DNA from: Pseudomonadota bacterium
GTDB lineage: Bacteria; Desulfobacterota; Desulfobulbia; Desulfobulbales; SURF-16
Direction of reading: 5' to 3'
DNA: 64,000 bases
Assembly: GCA_018897105.1 (NCBI GenBank)
Contig: JAHILF010000164.1
Location: 1-64,000 of the forward strand
Shown piece after piece: positions 34,544 to 44,000 of this stretch (positions within the stretch are counted from its first letter, which is position 1; each line of letters begins with the position of its first letter). Position numbers and translations under genes: made by a program. Below the pieces are notes generated by a model. It ran no database searches, was not told the DNA's origin, and was given only the letters and a program-made list of their open reading frames with translations.

Positions 34544-35734
34544 ATGGCACTTTTGAAATCAAAGACAATGGTAAGTCTGGGCATCGAGGAACTCATTGCC
34601 GCCCCCCCGGCCGCCCTGAAAGGCAAACGGCTGGGCCTGCTCTGCAATCAGGCCTCCACGGACCGCTACTTCCGCCACAGCCGTGATCTCATTGCCCAGG
34701 CCTTTCCGGGACAGCTCAGCTGTCTCCTGACCCCGCAGCATGGTTTCTTCTGTGAGAAACAGGACAATATGATTGAATCGGGCCACGGTCGGGACCCGCA
34801 GACAGGCCTGCCGGTCTTCAGTCTCTATGGCGAGACGAGAAGGCCAACCGCACAGATGTTTGAGCATCTTGACGTGCTGCTGGTTGATCTCATCGATGTC
34901 GGCACTAGGGTCTATACCTTCATGTCCACCCTGGCGTATTGCCTTGAAGAGGCGGCCCGTTCCGGCAAGAAGGTGGTGGTGCTTGACCGGCCGAACCCCG
35001 TGGACGGCGTCCATATTGAAGGCAATCCGGTCGACGAGGAACTGTTCTCCTTTGTCGGCCTTTACCCCATTCCCATGCGGCATGGCCTGACCTTCGGCGA
35101 ACTCGGTCTTCTCTTTAACAACCATTTCGGCATCAATGCCGATTATGAGGTCATCCCGATGCAGGGCTGGCAACGGCAGATGACCTTTGCCGATACAGGA
35201 CTTCCCTGGCTTTTCCCATCACCTAATATGCCCACCGCCGCCACCGCGGCAGTCTACCCGGGCCAGGTCATCTGGGAGGGAACCAATATCTCCGAGGGCA
35301 GGGGAACGACCATGCCTTTTGAACTTTTCGGAGCGCCTTTTCTGCAACAGCAGAGGATTATCGAATTTCTCGATCATTCCCTGCTGTCCGGTTGCTTCCT
35401 GCGGCCGTTGATGTTTCAGCCAACGGCCAATAAATGGGCGGTTGAAAACTGCCTGGGTTTTCAACTGCATGTCACCGACCATTTGGTCTTCAAGCCTTAT
35501 CGCGTCTCCCTGGCCCTGCTGCAGGCCTTCATGAAACTTTATCCGGCAGATTTTGCCTTTAAATCGCCGCCATATGAATATGAATTTGAAAAACTGCCCA
35601 TTGATCTCATCCTGGGCTCAAAGAAGGTGCGGGAGGCCCTGGCGGACGGGGTGGACATTGTCGAACTCGAACGGAGCTGGCAGGACGATTTGCAGCAATT
35701 TAATGATGCACGACAAAAATATTTCTTGTATTGA
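34544..35734 (+). CDS. DUF1343 / NamZ-like exo-N-acetylmuramidase
   Basis: 396 residues of the DUF1343 family, which includes NamZ (GH171), an exo-beta-N-acetylmuramidase of cell-wall recycling. Landmarks are GLLCNQAS, LTPQHGFF, SLYGETRRPTAQMFEHLDVLLVDLIDVGTRVYTF, LDRPNPVDG, SPNMPTAATAAVYPG and EGTNISEGRGTT. No signal peptide is seen, so this member looks cytoplasmic, whereas known relatives are often exported. It leads a plus-strand run with manC, bpt, ispH-ubiA and ftsY. An AmpG-like transporter at 25.5 kb could supply muropeptides, but that link is inference. Confidence 0.85.
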   Translation: MALLKSKTMVSLGIEELIAAPPAALKGKRLGLLCNQASTDRYFRHSRDLIAQAFPGQLSCLLTPQHGFFCEKQDNMIESGHGRDPQTGLPVFSLYGETRRPTAQMFEHLDVLLVDLIDVGTRVYTFMSTLAYCLEEAARSGKKVVVLDRPNPVDGVHIEGNPVDEELFSFVGLYPIPMRHGLTFGELGLLFNNHFGINADYEVIPMQGWQRQMTFADTGLPWLFPSPNMPTAATAAVYPGQVIWEGTNISEGRGTTMPFELFGAPFLQQQRIIEFLDHSLLSGCFLRPLMFQPTANKWAVENCLGFQLHVTDHLVFKPYRVSLALLQAFMKLYPADFAFKSPPYEYEFEKLPIDLILGSKKVREALADGVDIVELERSWQDDLQQFNDARQKYFLY

Positions 35735-35761
35735 ACATATATTACTTTTCAGGAGAATATC

Positions 35762-37180
35762 ATGCCCCGCATTCAACCGATCATACTGGCAGGCGGCTCG
35801 GGTTCCAGGCTGTGGCCCTTATCCAGGGAGCTCTATCCGAAACAGTTGCTTAACCTGACGGAGGACTGCTCCCTGCTGCAAAGCACCCTGAAGCGGTTGG
35901 AGAATCTGACCGATTCCTTGCCTCCTGTGGTGGTGGTCGGCGAGGCACATCGGTTTCTCACCTTGAACCAGATAAAAGAGCTGGGCCAGGAAGGGCAGGT
36001 GGAGATTATTCTTGAACCCCTGGGGAGAAATACCGCGCCGGCCATCTGTGCCGCGGCCCTTTACTGCAGAGACCGGGTAGAGGAGGATCTTGTTCTGCTG
36101 GTCCTGCCGGCTGATCATCTCATCCGTCGGCCCCAGAGCTTTCAGGAGGCCGTCGACAAAGCCGTGAATCTTGCCGGCCAGGGCCGTCTGGTCACCTTCG
36201 GCATCACCCCCAACGCACCGGAAACCGGCTATGGTTATATAGAAAAAGGGGATGGGAACAGTGTGCTCTCCTTTGTGGAAAAACCGGATCTGCAAAAGGC
36301 GAAGGAGTACCTGGCCGCAGGCAATTTCTTCTGGAACAGCGGCATGTTCGCCTTTACTGCAGGTACCTTTCTGACCGAAATGGAAAAATTGTCCCCGGAA
36401 ATCTATACAAGCATGGGAGATGCCGTTGATCATGGTACGCGGGATAAAGATTTTTTCAGACTGGACCGGGAGAGCATGAAGAAATGCCCGGATGATTCCA
36501 TTGATTATGCCATGATGGAAAACTCGGCTCTGGTTTCAGTGATTCCCGCAGACCTCGGCTGGAGTGATATCGGCTCCTGGCAGGCTTTCTGGGAGGTTGC
36601 CGAAAAGGACGGCAGGGGCAATGTCCTGCATGGGGATGTGATTGCCGAAGATCTGGTTAACAGCTTTGTCCGCTCGGAAAATCGTCTCGTTGCCGCTGTC
36701 GGACTACGGGATATGCTGGTGGTTGAAACCGCGGACGCGGTGCTGGTGGCGCCGATAAACAGATCCCAGGAGATCAAGAAAATTGTCAACCGCCTCAAAA
36801 CAGAGGGCAGGGAGGAGCACATCCTCCATCGCACGGTTTACCGGCCCTGGGGCAGTTACACAATCCTGGAGGAGCAGGCGGCCTTCAAGATCAAGCGGAT
36901 CACCGTCAATTCCGGGGTGAAACTCTCCCTGCAGATGCATCATCACCGCTCCGAGCATTGGGTGGTGGTCAGAGGCACGGCCAAGGTAACCTGTGGCGAG
37001 AAGGTCTTTCTGGTGCTGGAGAATCAGTCAACCTACATCCCCTGCGGCGAGAGGCATAGGCTGGAAAATCCCGGCGTCATCCCCCTTGAACTGATTGAGG
37101 TGCAGAACGGCAGCTATCTCGGCGAGGATGATATCGTCCGCTTTGATGATGATTTCGGCAGGGAAGGCACGAAAGTGTAA
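35762..37180 (+). CDS. manC: Mannose-1-phosphate guanylyltransferase / mannose-6-phosphate isomerase
   Basis: Two-domain enzyme of 472 aa making GDP-mannose. The N-terminal nucleotidyltransferase has ILAGGSGSRLWPLSRELYPKQ-type signature (about 8-28) and FVEKPD. The C-terminal cupin isomerase domain has YRPWGSYTILEE, LQMHHHRSEHWVVVRGTA and STYIPCGERHRLENPG. AGGAG precedes the start. The GDP-mannose may serve surface polysaccharide, and also as the donor for a mannosyltransferase such as the DUF3524 enzyme 6 kb downstream; the latter is speculation. Confidence 0.95.
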   Translation: MPRIQPIILAGGSGSRLWPLSRELYPKQLLNLTEDCSLLQSTLKRLENLTDSLPPVVVVGEAHRFLTLNQIKELGQEGQVEIILEPLGRNTAPAICAAALYCRDRVEEDLVLLVLPADHLIRRPQSFQEAVDKAVNLAGQGRLVTFGITPNAPETGYGYIEKGDGNSVLSFVEKPDLQKAKEYLAAGNFFWNSGMFAFTAGTFLTEMEKLSPEIYTSMGDAVDHGTRDKDFFRLDRESMKKCPDDSIDYAMMENSALVSVIPADLGWSDIGSWQAFWEVAEKDGRGNVLHGDVIAEDLVNSFVRSENRLVAAVGLRDMLVVETADAVLVAPINRSQEIKKIVNRLKTEGREEHILHRTVYRPWGSYTILEEQAAFKIKRITVNSGVKLSLQMHHHRSEHWVVVRGTAKVTCGEKVFLVLENQSTYIPCGERHRLENPGVIPLELIEVQNGSYLGEDDIVRFDDDFGREGTKV

Positions 37181-37256
37181 CAACCGTGAATGACAGCAAT
37201 TTCTCGTAAATATGGCTTTCTCTTCCCTTACATGTCAACCCATATAGCCAGGCAAG

Positions 37257-37982
37257 ATGTCTTTTAAGCATATCGGTTCAGCGTCATACTCCATAGACCA
37301 ATACCTGAAGTATTTCTATGATATTGCCGTGGAGTGCCCATATGGTATGCCCCAGAAGGCAATTTACCGGCAACAGCAGTTTGTCTCGCTACCAGATGAT
37401 CTATTCGGAAATTTTCTGGAGGCAGGCTTCCGGAGAAACGGCAATACGATCTACACCATGGTCTGCCCGAACTGCCGGAAGTGCATCCCTATCAGAATCG
37501 ACTCCGGAGAGTTTATCCCCAACAGAAATCAAAAGAGGGTTCTCCGCAGAAATGAGGATCTGACCATTTCCATGGGGCCGCTGAAGATTACCGAGGAAAA
37601 ACTCTTATTATGCGGCAGCTTTCTCAAAGAGCGTTTCCCGGTGAAGGGCAACTCGCCGGTGGGCTATTACGGCACCTTTTTCGCCAACTCCATCACCAAC
37701 ACGGTTGAGGTTGAGTATCGGTACGAAGAGAAGCTCATCGGTGTGGGCATTGTCGATATCGGCTGTGAATGGGTGAATGCTGTCTATTTTTATTTTGATC
37801 CCAGCGAAAAAGGCCGCAGTCTCGGGACCTTTAATATTTTGCACCTCATCAATCTATGCCGGAAAAACAACATCAGCAATGTCTATCTCGGTTATCTCAT
37901 CCGCGAGGTCCGGGCCATGCGGTATAAGGAAAATTTCAAACCCCATTTCGTCCTGCAAGACGGGGTATGGGTCAAGTCATAG
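37257..37982 (+). CDS. bpt: Aspartate/glutamate leucyltransferase (Bpt/ATE family)
   Basis: 241-residue aminoacyl-tRNA-protein transferase adding Leu (or Arg) to the N-terminus of proteins, marking them for ClpS/ClpAP. Diagnostic parts are ECPYGMPQKAIYRQQQF, the Cys pair in CPNCRKCIPIRID, KRVLRRNEDL, YYGTFFANS and SEKGRSLGTFNILHLI. Sequence length matches the bacterial Bpt group. Whether the transferred residue is Leu or Arg cannot be read here. It is separated by three bases from ispH-ubiA. Confidence 0.9.
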   Translation: MSFKHIGSASYSIDQYLKYFYDIAVECPYGMPQKAIYRQQQFVSLPDDLFGNFLEAGFRRNGNTIYTMVCPNCRKCIPIRIDSGEFIPNRNQKRVLRRNEDLTISMGPLKITEEKLLLCGSFLKERFPVKGNSPVGYYGTFFANSITNTVEVEYRYEEKLIGVGIVDIGCEWVNAVYFYFDPSEKGRSLGTFNILHLINLCRKNNISNVYLGYLIREVRAMRYKENFKPHFVLQDGVWVKS

Positions 37983-37985
37983 GCG

Positions 37986-39716
37986 ATGAAAGTCATTTTA
38001 GCCAAAAAGGCCGGTTTCTGCATGGGAGTACGCCGGGCGGTTGAAACAACCATGGAAACCGTGCACAAGGGGCAAGGGAAAATTGTCACTTTCGGCCCGC
38101 TCATCCATAATCCCCAGGTTCTCAGCCTGCTGAAAGCGCAGGGCGTTGACATTCTCAACGAAATCCCGGAGAAATTATCCGGCACGGTCATCATCAGGGC
38201 TCATGGCGTGCCGCCTTCCCAGAAAGAGCAACTTCTTGCCTCCGGGGCTGATGTGAAAGATGCCACCTGTCCCAGGGTGATGAAAGTCCAGGCCATCATC
38301 AAAAAATACAGGGATCAGCATTACACCACCATCATCATCGGCGACAAGAACCATGCTGAAGTCGTTGGTCTCATGGGTTATGCTGAGCCCTCTGTGCATG
38401 TGGTCAGCGATGAAAACGATGTAAAAAACCTCAAGATTGACGAGCCCTATATCATCGTCAGCCAGACGACCCAGGATGAGGTGGCCTTTAACTTTCTCAG
38501 CAACAAAATAATCGAACTTTTTCCTGACGGGAAAATTTTTAATACCATCTGCGACTCCACCCACAAAAGGCAGGAGGAGGTAAGAAATCTCTGTAAAAAG
38601 GTACAGGCCATTGTGGTGGTGGGAGGACGCGGCAGCGCCAACACCCAGAGACTGGGGCAGATTGCTGAAGAGATGGGTTGCCAGGTGTTCATGGCCGAAA
38701 CCCAGGAGGATCTCGATTTCGGGGTTATCTCCAAATTTGATCGCGTCGGCGTTACTGCCGGAGCATCAACCCCTACCTGGATGATCAACCGAATCATGCG
38801 GATATTGGAGTCCTGTCCCGGCAAGAGCGACAGTATTTTCACCTTTTTTCTCTTCACTTTTCTCCGTTCGGTGATGGCCTCCAATCTCTTTATCAGCCTG
38901 GCAGGTGGGCTGCTTGCCCTGATCTGCAGCATTCTGCAGAATTCCCCACCTGAGGCCAGGGATTTTTTTGTCGCCTTCGGCTATCTCTTTGCCATTCATA
39001 ATCTGAACCGCTACGCCGATTACAAGACAAAAAAACTCAATGACCCCAGACAGGAGGCCTTCTGGCGCAATTTCTCATTGCCTCTTCTTGTCATGTCCGG
39101 GTTTGCCCTGGCCCTGTCGATCTATTTTGCCCTGCAGGAAGGAACAGTACAATTCGTCCTGCTGCTTATCATGAGTCTGCTCGGCATCCTCTATAGTGTG
39201 CCCTTCATCCCCAAGGTGATTACCAACGTCATCCGGGTACGCAAACTCAAAGAGATCCCAGGATCGAAAACGTTCTTTGTCGCCCTGGCCTGGTCCTTTG
39301 TGACGGTGCTGATCCCGGCCCTGAACAGAAACGCCTTTTCACCGGAGACCTTATCCGTGTTTCTGCTTATCGGGCTCTTTGTCTTTATCCGGACGGTGCT
39401 CTTTGATGTCTTTGACGTTCAGGGAGACATGATTGCCGGCAAGGAAACCCTGCCGGTCTGTATCGGGGAAAAAAGATCGATCCGTCTGCTCTACTTCAGT
39501 ATGGCCATATTGGCGGCATTGCTTATTTTATTCACAACAATCGGCATGACGGCAAAATGCGGTATCTGGATGCTTGGTCCTGTTCTGTCGCTGCTGCTGC
39601 TCACCCGTCTCTATGAGAAGAAAAAGCTGGTTCAGGGCATCCGCCTTGAATTCTGGCTTGAAAGCCATTTTTATCTGATTGCAGCCTTTGTCTGGTTGGG
39701 ATCTACCCTTTCATAA
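37986..39716 (+). CDS. ispH: IspH fused to a UbiA-family prenyltransferase
   Basis: A single 576-residue frame with two complete enzymes. Residues 1-280 are IspH (HMBPP reductase): Fe-S cysteines C12, C95 and C189, LIHNPQV, RAHGVPP, HAEVVG and GSANTQRL. Residues 281-576 are a membrane part with about eight hydrophobic segments and both UbiA Asp motifs: NRYADYKTKKLNDP (341-354) and DVFDVQGDMIAGKETLPV (474-491). No stop, frameshift or internal ribosome site separates them. IspH makes IPP and DMAPP, while UbiA enzymes attach longer prenyl chains to aromatic or other acceptors. The acceptor is not known. The fusion would tether IspH to the inner membrane. Confidence 0.93.
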   Translation: MKVILAKKAGFCMGVRRAVETTMETVHKGQGKIVTFGPLIHNPQVLSLLKAQGVDILNEIPEKLSGTVIIRAHGVPPSQKEQLLASGADVKDATCPRVMKVQAIIKKYRDQHYTTIIIGDKNHAEVVGLMGYAEPSVHVVSDENDVKNLKIDEPYIIVSQTTQDEVAFNFLSNKIIELFPDGKIFNTICDSTHKRQEEVRNLCKKVQAIVVVGGRGSANTQRLGQIAEEMGCQVFMAETQEDLDFGVISKFDRVGVTAGASTPTWMINRIMRILESCPGKSDSIFTFFLFTFLRSVMASNLFISLAGGLLALICSILQNSPPEARDFFVAFGYLFAIHNLNRYADYKTKKLNDPRQEAFWRNFSLPLLVMSGFALALSIYFALQEGTVQFVLLLIMSLLGILYSVPFIPKVITNVIRVRKLKEIPGSKTFFVALAWSFVTVLIPALNRNAFSPETLSVFLLIGLFVFIRTVLFDVFDVQGDMIAGKETLPVCIGEKRSIRLLYFSMAILAALLILFTTIGMTAKCGIWMLGPVLSLLLLTRLYEKKKLVQGIRLEFWLESHFYLIAAFVWLGSTLS

Positions 39717-39756
39717 AATGATATGACTAAAAATTATAAAGGATTCGAGGTATGCC

Positions 39757-40887
39757 ATGCTGGGCTGGTTTAAAAAGAAGCTGAAAATCGGCATAAAAGA
39801 AGAGCCTGTTGCCAAAGAGAGCAGCAAAGTGGAACAGGCACCTATTGCCGTCGAGAAAACCATCGAAAAAGCCGTTGAGAAACTCCCTGCGGCAAAACCG
39901 GCAAAGGTGCAGGAAACTCCGGCACCAAAAGCTAACAGTATTCTTCATGAGGATGTGGGGGTGCTATTCAACCGGCTCAAGGAGAGGCTCACGAAAACGA
40001 GAAGCTCTTTTGTCAGCCGGGTTGATGAACTCTTTCTGGGCAAAAAGATAATTGACCCAGAGCTCCTTGATGATCTGGAAGAAATTCTCATAACAGCTGA
40101 CCTCGGCGCAGGCACCACCCAGGAACTCATGGACAGCGCCCGGGAAAAACTCAAAAGAAATGAACTCCGCGATCCTCTTGCCTTAAAAAAGGTACTGAAG
40201 GAGAAAATCGCAGGTTTTCTTCACAGCTCGGACGCGCCGGCCGAACTGGTGATGCCCAAGGAAGGCCCTTTTGTCATCATGGTTGTCGGGGTAAATGGCG
40301 TCGGCAAGACAACGACCATCGGCAAGATGGCCCATAAATTTGTCAAATCCGGCCAATCGGTACTGCTGGTTGCAGGGGATACCTTTCGGGCCGCCGCCGT
40401 AGAACAGCTGCAGATCTGGGGGGAGCGGATCGGGGTGGATGTCATTTCCCAAAAGTCCGGGGCTGATCCCTCGGCAGTTGTTTTTGATGCCCTGGAGCAC
40501 GCCAGAAAAAAGAAAACCGATGTGGTCATTGTTGATACCGCCGGCAGGCTTCATACCAAAGTCAACCTCATGGAAGAACTGAAAAAAATCAAACGGGTCA
40601 TGGAAAAAAAACTTGCCGGCGCTCCCCATGAGGTGATGCTGGTTATCGATGCCACCACCGGACAAAACGGCATCTCCCAGGCACGACTGTTCGGTGAGGC
40701 GGTTGATGTCACCGGTCTTACCCTGACAAAGCTCGACGGAACCGCCAAAGGCGGGATCGTGGTCAATATCTGCCGTGAATTCAACATCCCCATCCGTTTT
40801 ATCGGCATAGGCGAACAGATGAACGACTTGCGGGATTTTGACGCCGATGAATTTGTCGAGGCACTCTTTGCAGAGAATGATTCATGA
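39757..40887 (+). CDS. ftsY: Signal recognition particle receptor FtsY
   Basis: SRP receptor GTPase of 376 aa delivering membrane proteins to the translocon. An acidic, Lys/Glu/Ala-rich A domain (about 1-65) precedes the N domain and the G domain with GVNGVGKT (178-185), DTAGR (260-264) and TKLDG (324-328). GAGG precedes the start. The last four bases overlap the start of the J-domain gene (ATGA), suggesting coupled translation. Confidence 0.97.
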   Translation: MLGWFKKKLKIGIKEEPVAKESSKVEQAPIAVEKTIEKAVEKLPAAKPAKVQETPAPKANSILHEDVGVLFNRLKERLTKTRSSFVSRVDELFLGKKIIDPELLDDLEEILITADLGAGTTQELMDSAREKLKRNELRDPLALKKVLKEKIAGFLHSSDAPAELVMPKEGPFVIMVVGVNGVGKTTTIGKMAHKFVKSGQSVLLVAGDTFRAAAVEQLQIWGERIGVDVISQKSGADPSAVVFDALEHARKKKTDVVIVDTAGRLHTKVNLMEELKKIKRVMEKKLAGAPHEVMLVIDATTGQNGISQARLFGEAVDVTGLTLTKLDGTAKGGIVVNICREFNIPIRFIGIGEQMNDLRDFDADEFVEALFAENDS

Positions 40888-41720
40888 GATACCAGTACCA
40901 TTCCCATAACCAACCCGGCTGCGGCGGATGTCTGCTGGTTGCAGCCCTGATCCTGCTTGCCTTTGGCGGCGCGCCACTGCTCATCAATGTGATCGGAATA
41001 CTGCTGTCCACAGGGATTTTTCTTTTTCTGGCCATGTTTGTCGCATTCTGGGCATTTTCCTACTATATCCGCCGCAGGGTGAGCGAATATGAACAGTCCC
41101 AGACAGAGACTCGCAAGAATTTCGTCTCGCTTCTCGTCCATATTCTGGTGAAAGTCGCTCAGTTTGACGGCAATATCACCCGGGCCGAGCTGCAGACGAT
41201 CAAAAATTTCTTTCGCGCTCATCTCCATTACAACCAGAACCAGATGTTCTGGGTCAATGAGCTGATCAAGGATGCAACCAACAACCCGGATTCACTTGAG
41301 ACGCTGCTTGCCCAGTTCCGGAATTCCTTTGCCTATGAGCCGCGGCTGATCCTGGTTGAGCTTGTTTATCAGGTCTTTTTTTCCAATGAGCGTGTCACGG
41401 ACCAGGAATTGGAACTGGCCAGAAATATCGCCGAATATCTGGAACTCTCCCCCTATGATCTGCAGACCATTCAGAGCCGCTATATTCATATGCGGCATGC
41501 CGCGGTCAACCAGGAACAGCAGTATTATGAGGTATTAGGCCTGCAAGCTGATGCAACCTTTGAAGAAATCAAAAAGGCCTACCGTAAGCTGAGCATGAAA
41601 TACCATCCGGACAAGGTTGCCCATCTCGGTGAGGAATTCAGGGGGGTGGCCGAAGAAAAAATGAAAGAAATAAATGCGGCATATCAATATCTTAAGAAAA
41701 AATTCAATAATCAACATTAA
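40884..41720 (+). CDS. Membrane J-domain protein (DjlA-like)
   Basis: 278-residue protein with a cysteine/glycine-containing start (PGCGGC), a membrane hairpin (about 16-62), a TerB-like helical domain (about 75-200: [23 protein letters not shown]), and a C-terminal J domain with HPD at 241-243. DjlA of E. coli has the same order, with one membrane helix, and stimulates DnaK. Here two hydrophobic stretches may span the membrane. It is coupled to ftsY, hinting at a role in membrane-protein folding. Confidence 0.85.
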   Translation: MRYQYHSHNQPGCGGCLLVAALILLAFGGAPLLINVIGILLSTGIFLFLAMFVAFWAFSYYIRRRVSEYEQSQTETRKNFVSLLVHILVKVAQFDGNITRAELQTIKNFFRAHLHYNQNQMFWVNELIKDATNNPDSLETLLAQFRNSFAYEPRLILVELVYQVFFSNERVTDQELELARNIAEYLELSPYDLQTIQSRYIHMRHAAVNQEQQYYEVLGLQADATFEEIKKAYRKLSMKYHPDKVAHLGEEFRGVAEEKMKEINAAYQYLKKKFNNQH

Positions 41721-41741
41721 CATTTGAAGGACCGTTATTTT

Positions 41742-42929
41742 ATGGGCATATCAAAAAAAATGAACGAGTTTGCAACTGCCTCCTCCTGGATCCGCAAGAT
41801 GTTTGAAGAAGGGGCGAAATTAAAAAAACAGTTCGGGGCGGAAAATGTTTTTGATTTCAGCCTGGGCAATCCTGATGTCCCACCGCCTCCCCAGTTTGAT
41901 ACAGTGTTGCAGAAGATCGCGGCAGATAATGCAGCGGGTGTTCACAGTTATATGCCCAATGGCGGTTATCCCTTTGTGCGGGAGGCGGTGGCCGGCCAGA
42001 TCTCGGCAGAACAGACCATGCAGGTTGGGGGTGATGATATTCTGATGACTTGCGGCGCAGCAGGGGCACTGAATGTCGTACTCAAAGCAATTCTTAATCC
42101 GGACGAGGAGATCATCATCCTTGCCCCGTTTTTTGTTGAATATAAATTTTATATCGACAATCAGGGCGGCAAAAGTGTGGTGGTGCCCACAAATGATGAT
42201 TTCAGCCTGGACCTTGCTGCCATCGAAGGGGCAATCACAACCAAAACCAAGGCCATCATCATCAACAGCCCCAATAATCCCACCGGTCAGATTTACCCGG
42301 AAAAGGATCTGCAGGCGCTGGGCACTATGCTCTCCGCCTGCCAGGAGAAATTCGGCTCAACCATATTTCTGTTAAGTGACGAACCGTACCGCAAAATCAT
42401 CTTTGACGATCAGCAGGTGCCCAGCATTTTCCAAAGTTACCCCAACAGTATCGTGGTCTCCAGCTACTCCAAGGACCTGTCCCTGCCGGGTGAGCGCATC
42501 GGCTACATTGCCGTCCATCCCCGTATCACGGAAAAAAACGCTCTGCTTGCCGCCATGACCCTGGCCAACAGGATTCTCGGCTTTGTCAACGCCCCGGCGC
42601 TGATGCAGCGGGTTATCGCCGAGTTGCAGGGAGTAACAGTGGATACCTCCATATACGCCCGTCGGCGCAAGACCTTCTGTGACATTCTTACCGCTGTCGG
42701 TTTTGCTTTTACCCCGCCCAAAGGGGCCTTTTATATTTTCCCCAAGACCCCTATTAGTGATGATGTGCAGTTTGTCGCCCATCTGCAGAAATATAAAATC
42801 CTTGCCGTGCCGGGACGGGGCTTTGGCATGCCTGGTTATATCCGCCTGGCTTTCTGTGTCGATGATGATGTGATCGCCCGCTCCGCTTCGGCTTTCAAAC
42901 AGGCCATGGACACCTTGGGAGAGGCCTAG
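41742..42929 (+). CDS. PLP-dependent class I/II aminotransferase
   Basis: About 395 residues, fold-type I aminotransferase. Motifs: FSLGNPDVPPP, SYMPNGGYPFVREAVA, NSPNNPTGQIYP, SDEPYRKIIFD and the PLP lysine in SSYSKDLSLPGERIGY (about 244). Probably an aspartate/aromatic or alanine transaminase; substrate unclear. ATG 41742 was chosen since GAAGGA precedes it; an upstream TTG would use that same GAAGG sequence as codons. It ends directly at the TTG start of the glycosyltransferase. Confidence 0.9.
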   Translation: MGISKKMNEFATASSWIRKMFEEGAKLKKQFGAENVFDFSLGNPDVPPPPQFDTVLQKIAADNAAGVHSYMPNGGYPFVREAVAGQISAEQTMQVGGDDILMTCGAAGALNVVLKAILNPDEEIIILAPFFVEYKFYIDNQGGKSVVVPTNDDFSLDLAAIEGAITTKTKAIIINSPNNPTGQIYPEKDLQALGTMLSACQEKFGSTIFLLSDEPYRKIIFDDQQVPSIFQSYPNSIVVSSYSKDLSLPGERIGYIAVHPRITEKNALLAAMTLANRILGFVNAPALMQRVIAELQGVTVDTSIYARRRKTFCDILTAVGFAFTPPKGAFYIFPKTPISDDVQFVAHLQKYKILAVPGRGFGMPGYIRLAFCVDDDVIARSASAFKQAMDTLGEA

Positions 42930-44000
42930 TTGGCTCGAGAGAACATTCTTGTTCTTGAACCGTATTTTGGCGGTTCGCACCAGAGCTTTCTGGTCGGGCT
43001 GCAAAAACATCTGCCCTTTTCCTTTCACCTGATTACCCTGCCGGCGAGAAAGTGGAAGTGGAGAATGCGCTTTTCCGCGCCTTATTATGCTGGCCTGCTG
43101 CCGGCAGCACGGAATTGCGATGCCCTACTCTGCTCAACCTTTGTGGATGTGGCGGCCCTGCGCGGTATGGGGCCAGCGTGGTTGAGGGAGGTGCCGATTT
43201 TCACCTATTTCCATGAAAACCAGTTTGCCTACCCGGTACAGGTTGAACATGAACGTGATCTGCATTTTGCCGTGACCAATTTCACCAGTGCCTGTTGCTC
43301 GGATCGCGTAGCTTTTAATTCCCTGCACAATATGGAATCCTTTTTCAAGGGATGCATTGCAATGGAAAAAAAGATTCCGGACATGAAATTGGGCTTGTCC
43401 GCGGAACTGCGTAAGAAATCCGTGGTTCTGCATCCGGGAGTGGATTTTTCGCAACTTGACGAAATGCCGACTGCAAGCACAGCTGACGACAGACCACCGG
43501 TTATTATCTGGAATCACCGCTGGGAATATGACAAGAATCCGGATCTCTTTTTCCAAACCCTCTTCCAGCTTGATGACCTGCAGGTAGACTACAAGCTGGT
43601 TATTCTCGGCCAATCATTTGACCAATACCCTGAAATTTTCGATCAAACTCGCGAGCGCCTTGGTCACAGGCTGCTCCATGTCGGCTATGTGGCCGATCTG
43701 GAAAAGTATTATCAATGGTTGCGCCGGGGCACCCTTGTCGTATCAACGTCAAACCACGAATTCTACGGCATGGCGGTAATTGAGGCGGTGCGCGCCGGTT
43801 GCCGGCCACTGTTGCCGAACAGACTCTCTTATCCGGAACTTTTTCCCCGGGATTTTCTTTATCATGATGAGGATTTATTGTATCGATTAAAAGAGGGATT
43901 ACAGGAGAAAAGACTTGATACTATTTCTGCCCAAAAGCTTACCGAGCAGTTCTGCTGGTCTGCTCTTGCCGGCAGATATACAGACTGGTTGAACTCATGA
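42930..44000 (+). CDS. DUF3524 glycosyltransferase, tRNA-queuosine mannosyltransferase-like
   Basis: GT-B glycosyltransferase of 356 aa. The N-terminal LVLEPYFGGSHQSFLVGL, LPARKWKWRMR, TYFHENQFAYP and NFTSACCSDRVAFNS match the DUF3524 domain of the GTDC1/QTMAN proteins. Human QTMAN puts mannose on queuosine in tRNA-Asp. The C-terminal sugar-nucleotide domain has SNHEFYGMAVIEAVRAG with the expected Glu. Start is TTG directly after the aminotransferase stop. Bacterial members are known only by sequence to my knowledge; whether it acts on tRNA is inference. ManC in the same gene run makes GDP-mannose. Confidence 0.8.
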   Translation: MARENILVLEPYFGGSHQSFLVGLQKHLPFSFHLITLPARKWKWRMRFSAPYYAGLLPAARNCDALLCSTFVDVAALRGMGPAWLREVPIFTYFHENQFAYPVQVEHERDLHFAVTNFTSACCSDRVAFNSLHNMESFFKGCIAMEKKIPDMKLGLSAELRKKSVVLHPGVDFSQLDEMPTASTADDRPPVIIWNHRWEYDKNPDLFFQTLFQLDDLQVDYKLVILGQSFDQYPEIFDQTRERLGHRLLHVGYVADLEKYYQWLRRGTLVVSTSNHEFYGMAVIEAVRAGCRPLLPNRLSYPELFPRDFLYHDEDLLYRLKEGLQEKRLDTISAQKLTEQFCWSALAGRYTDWLNS

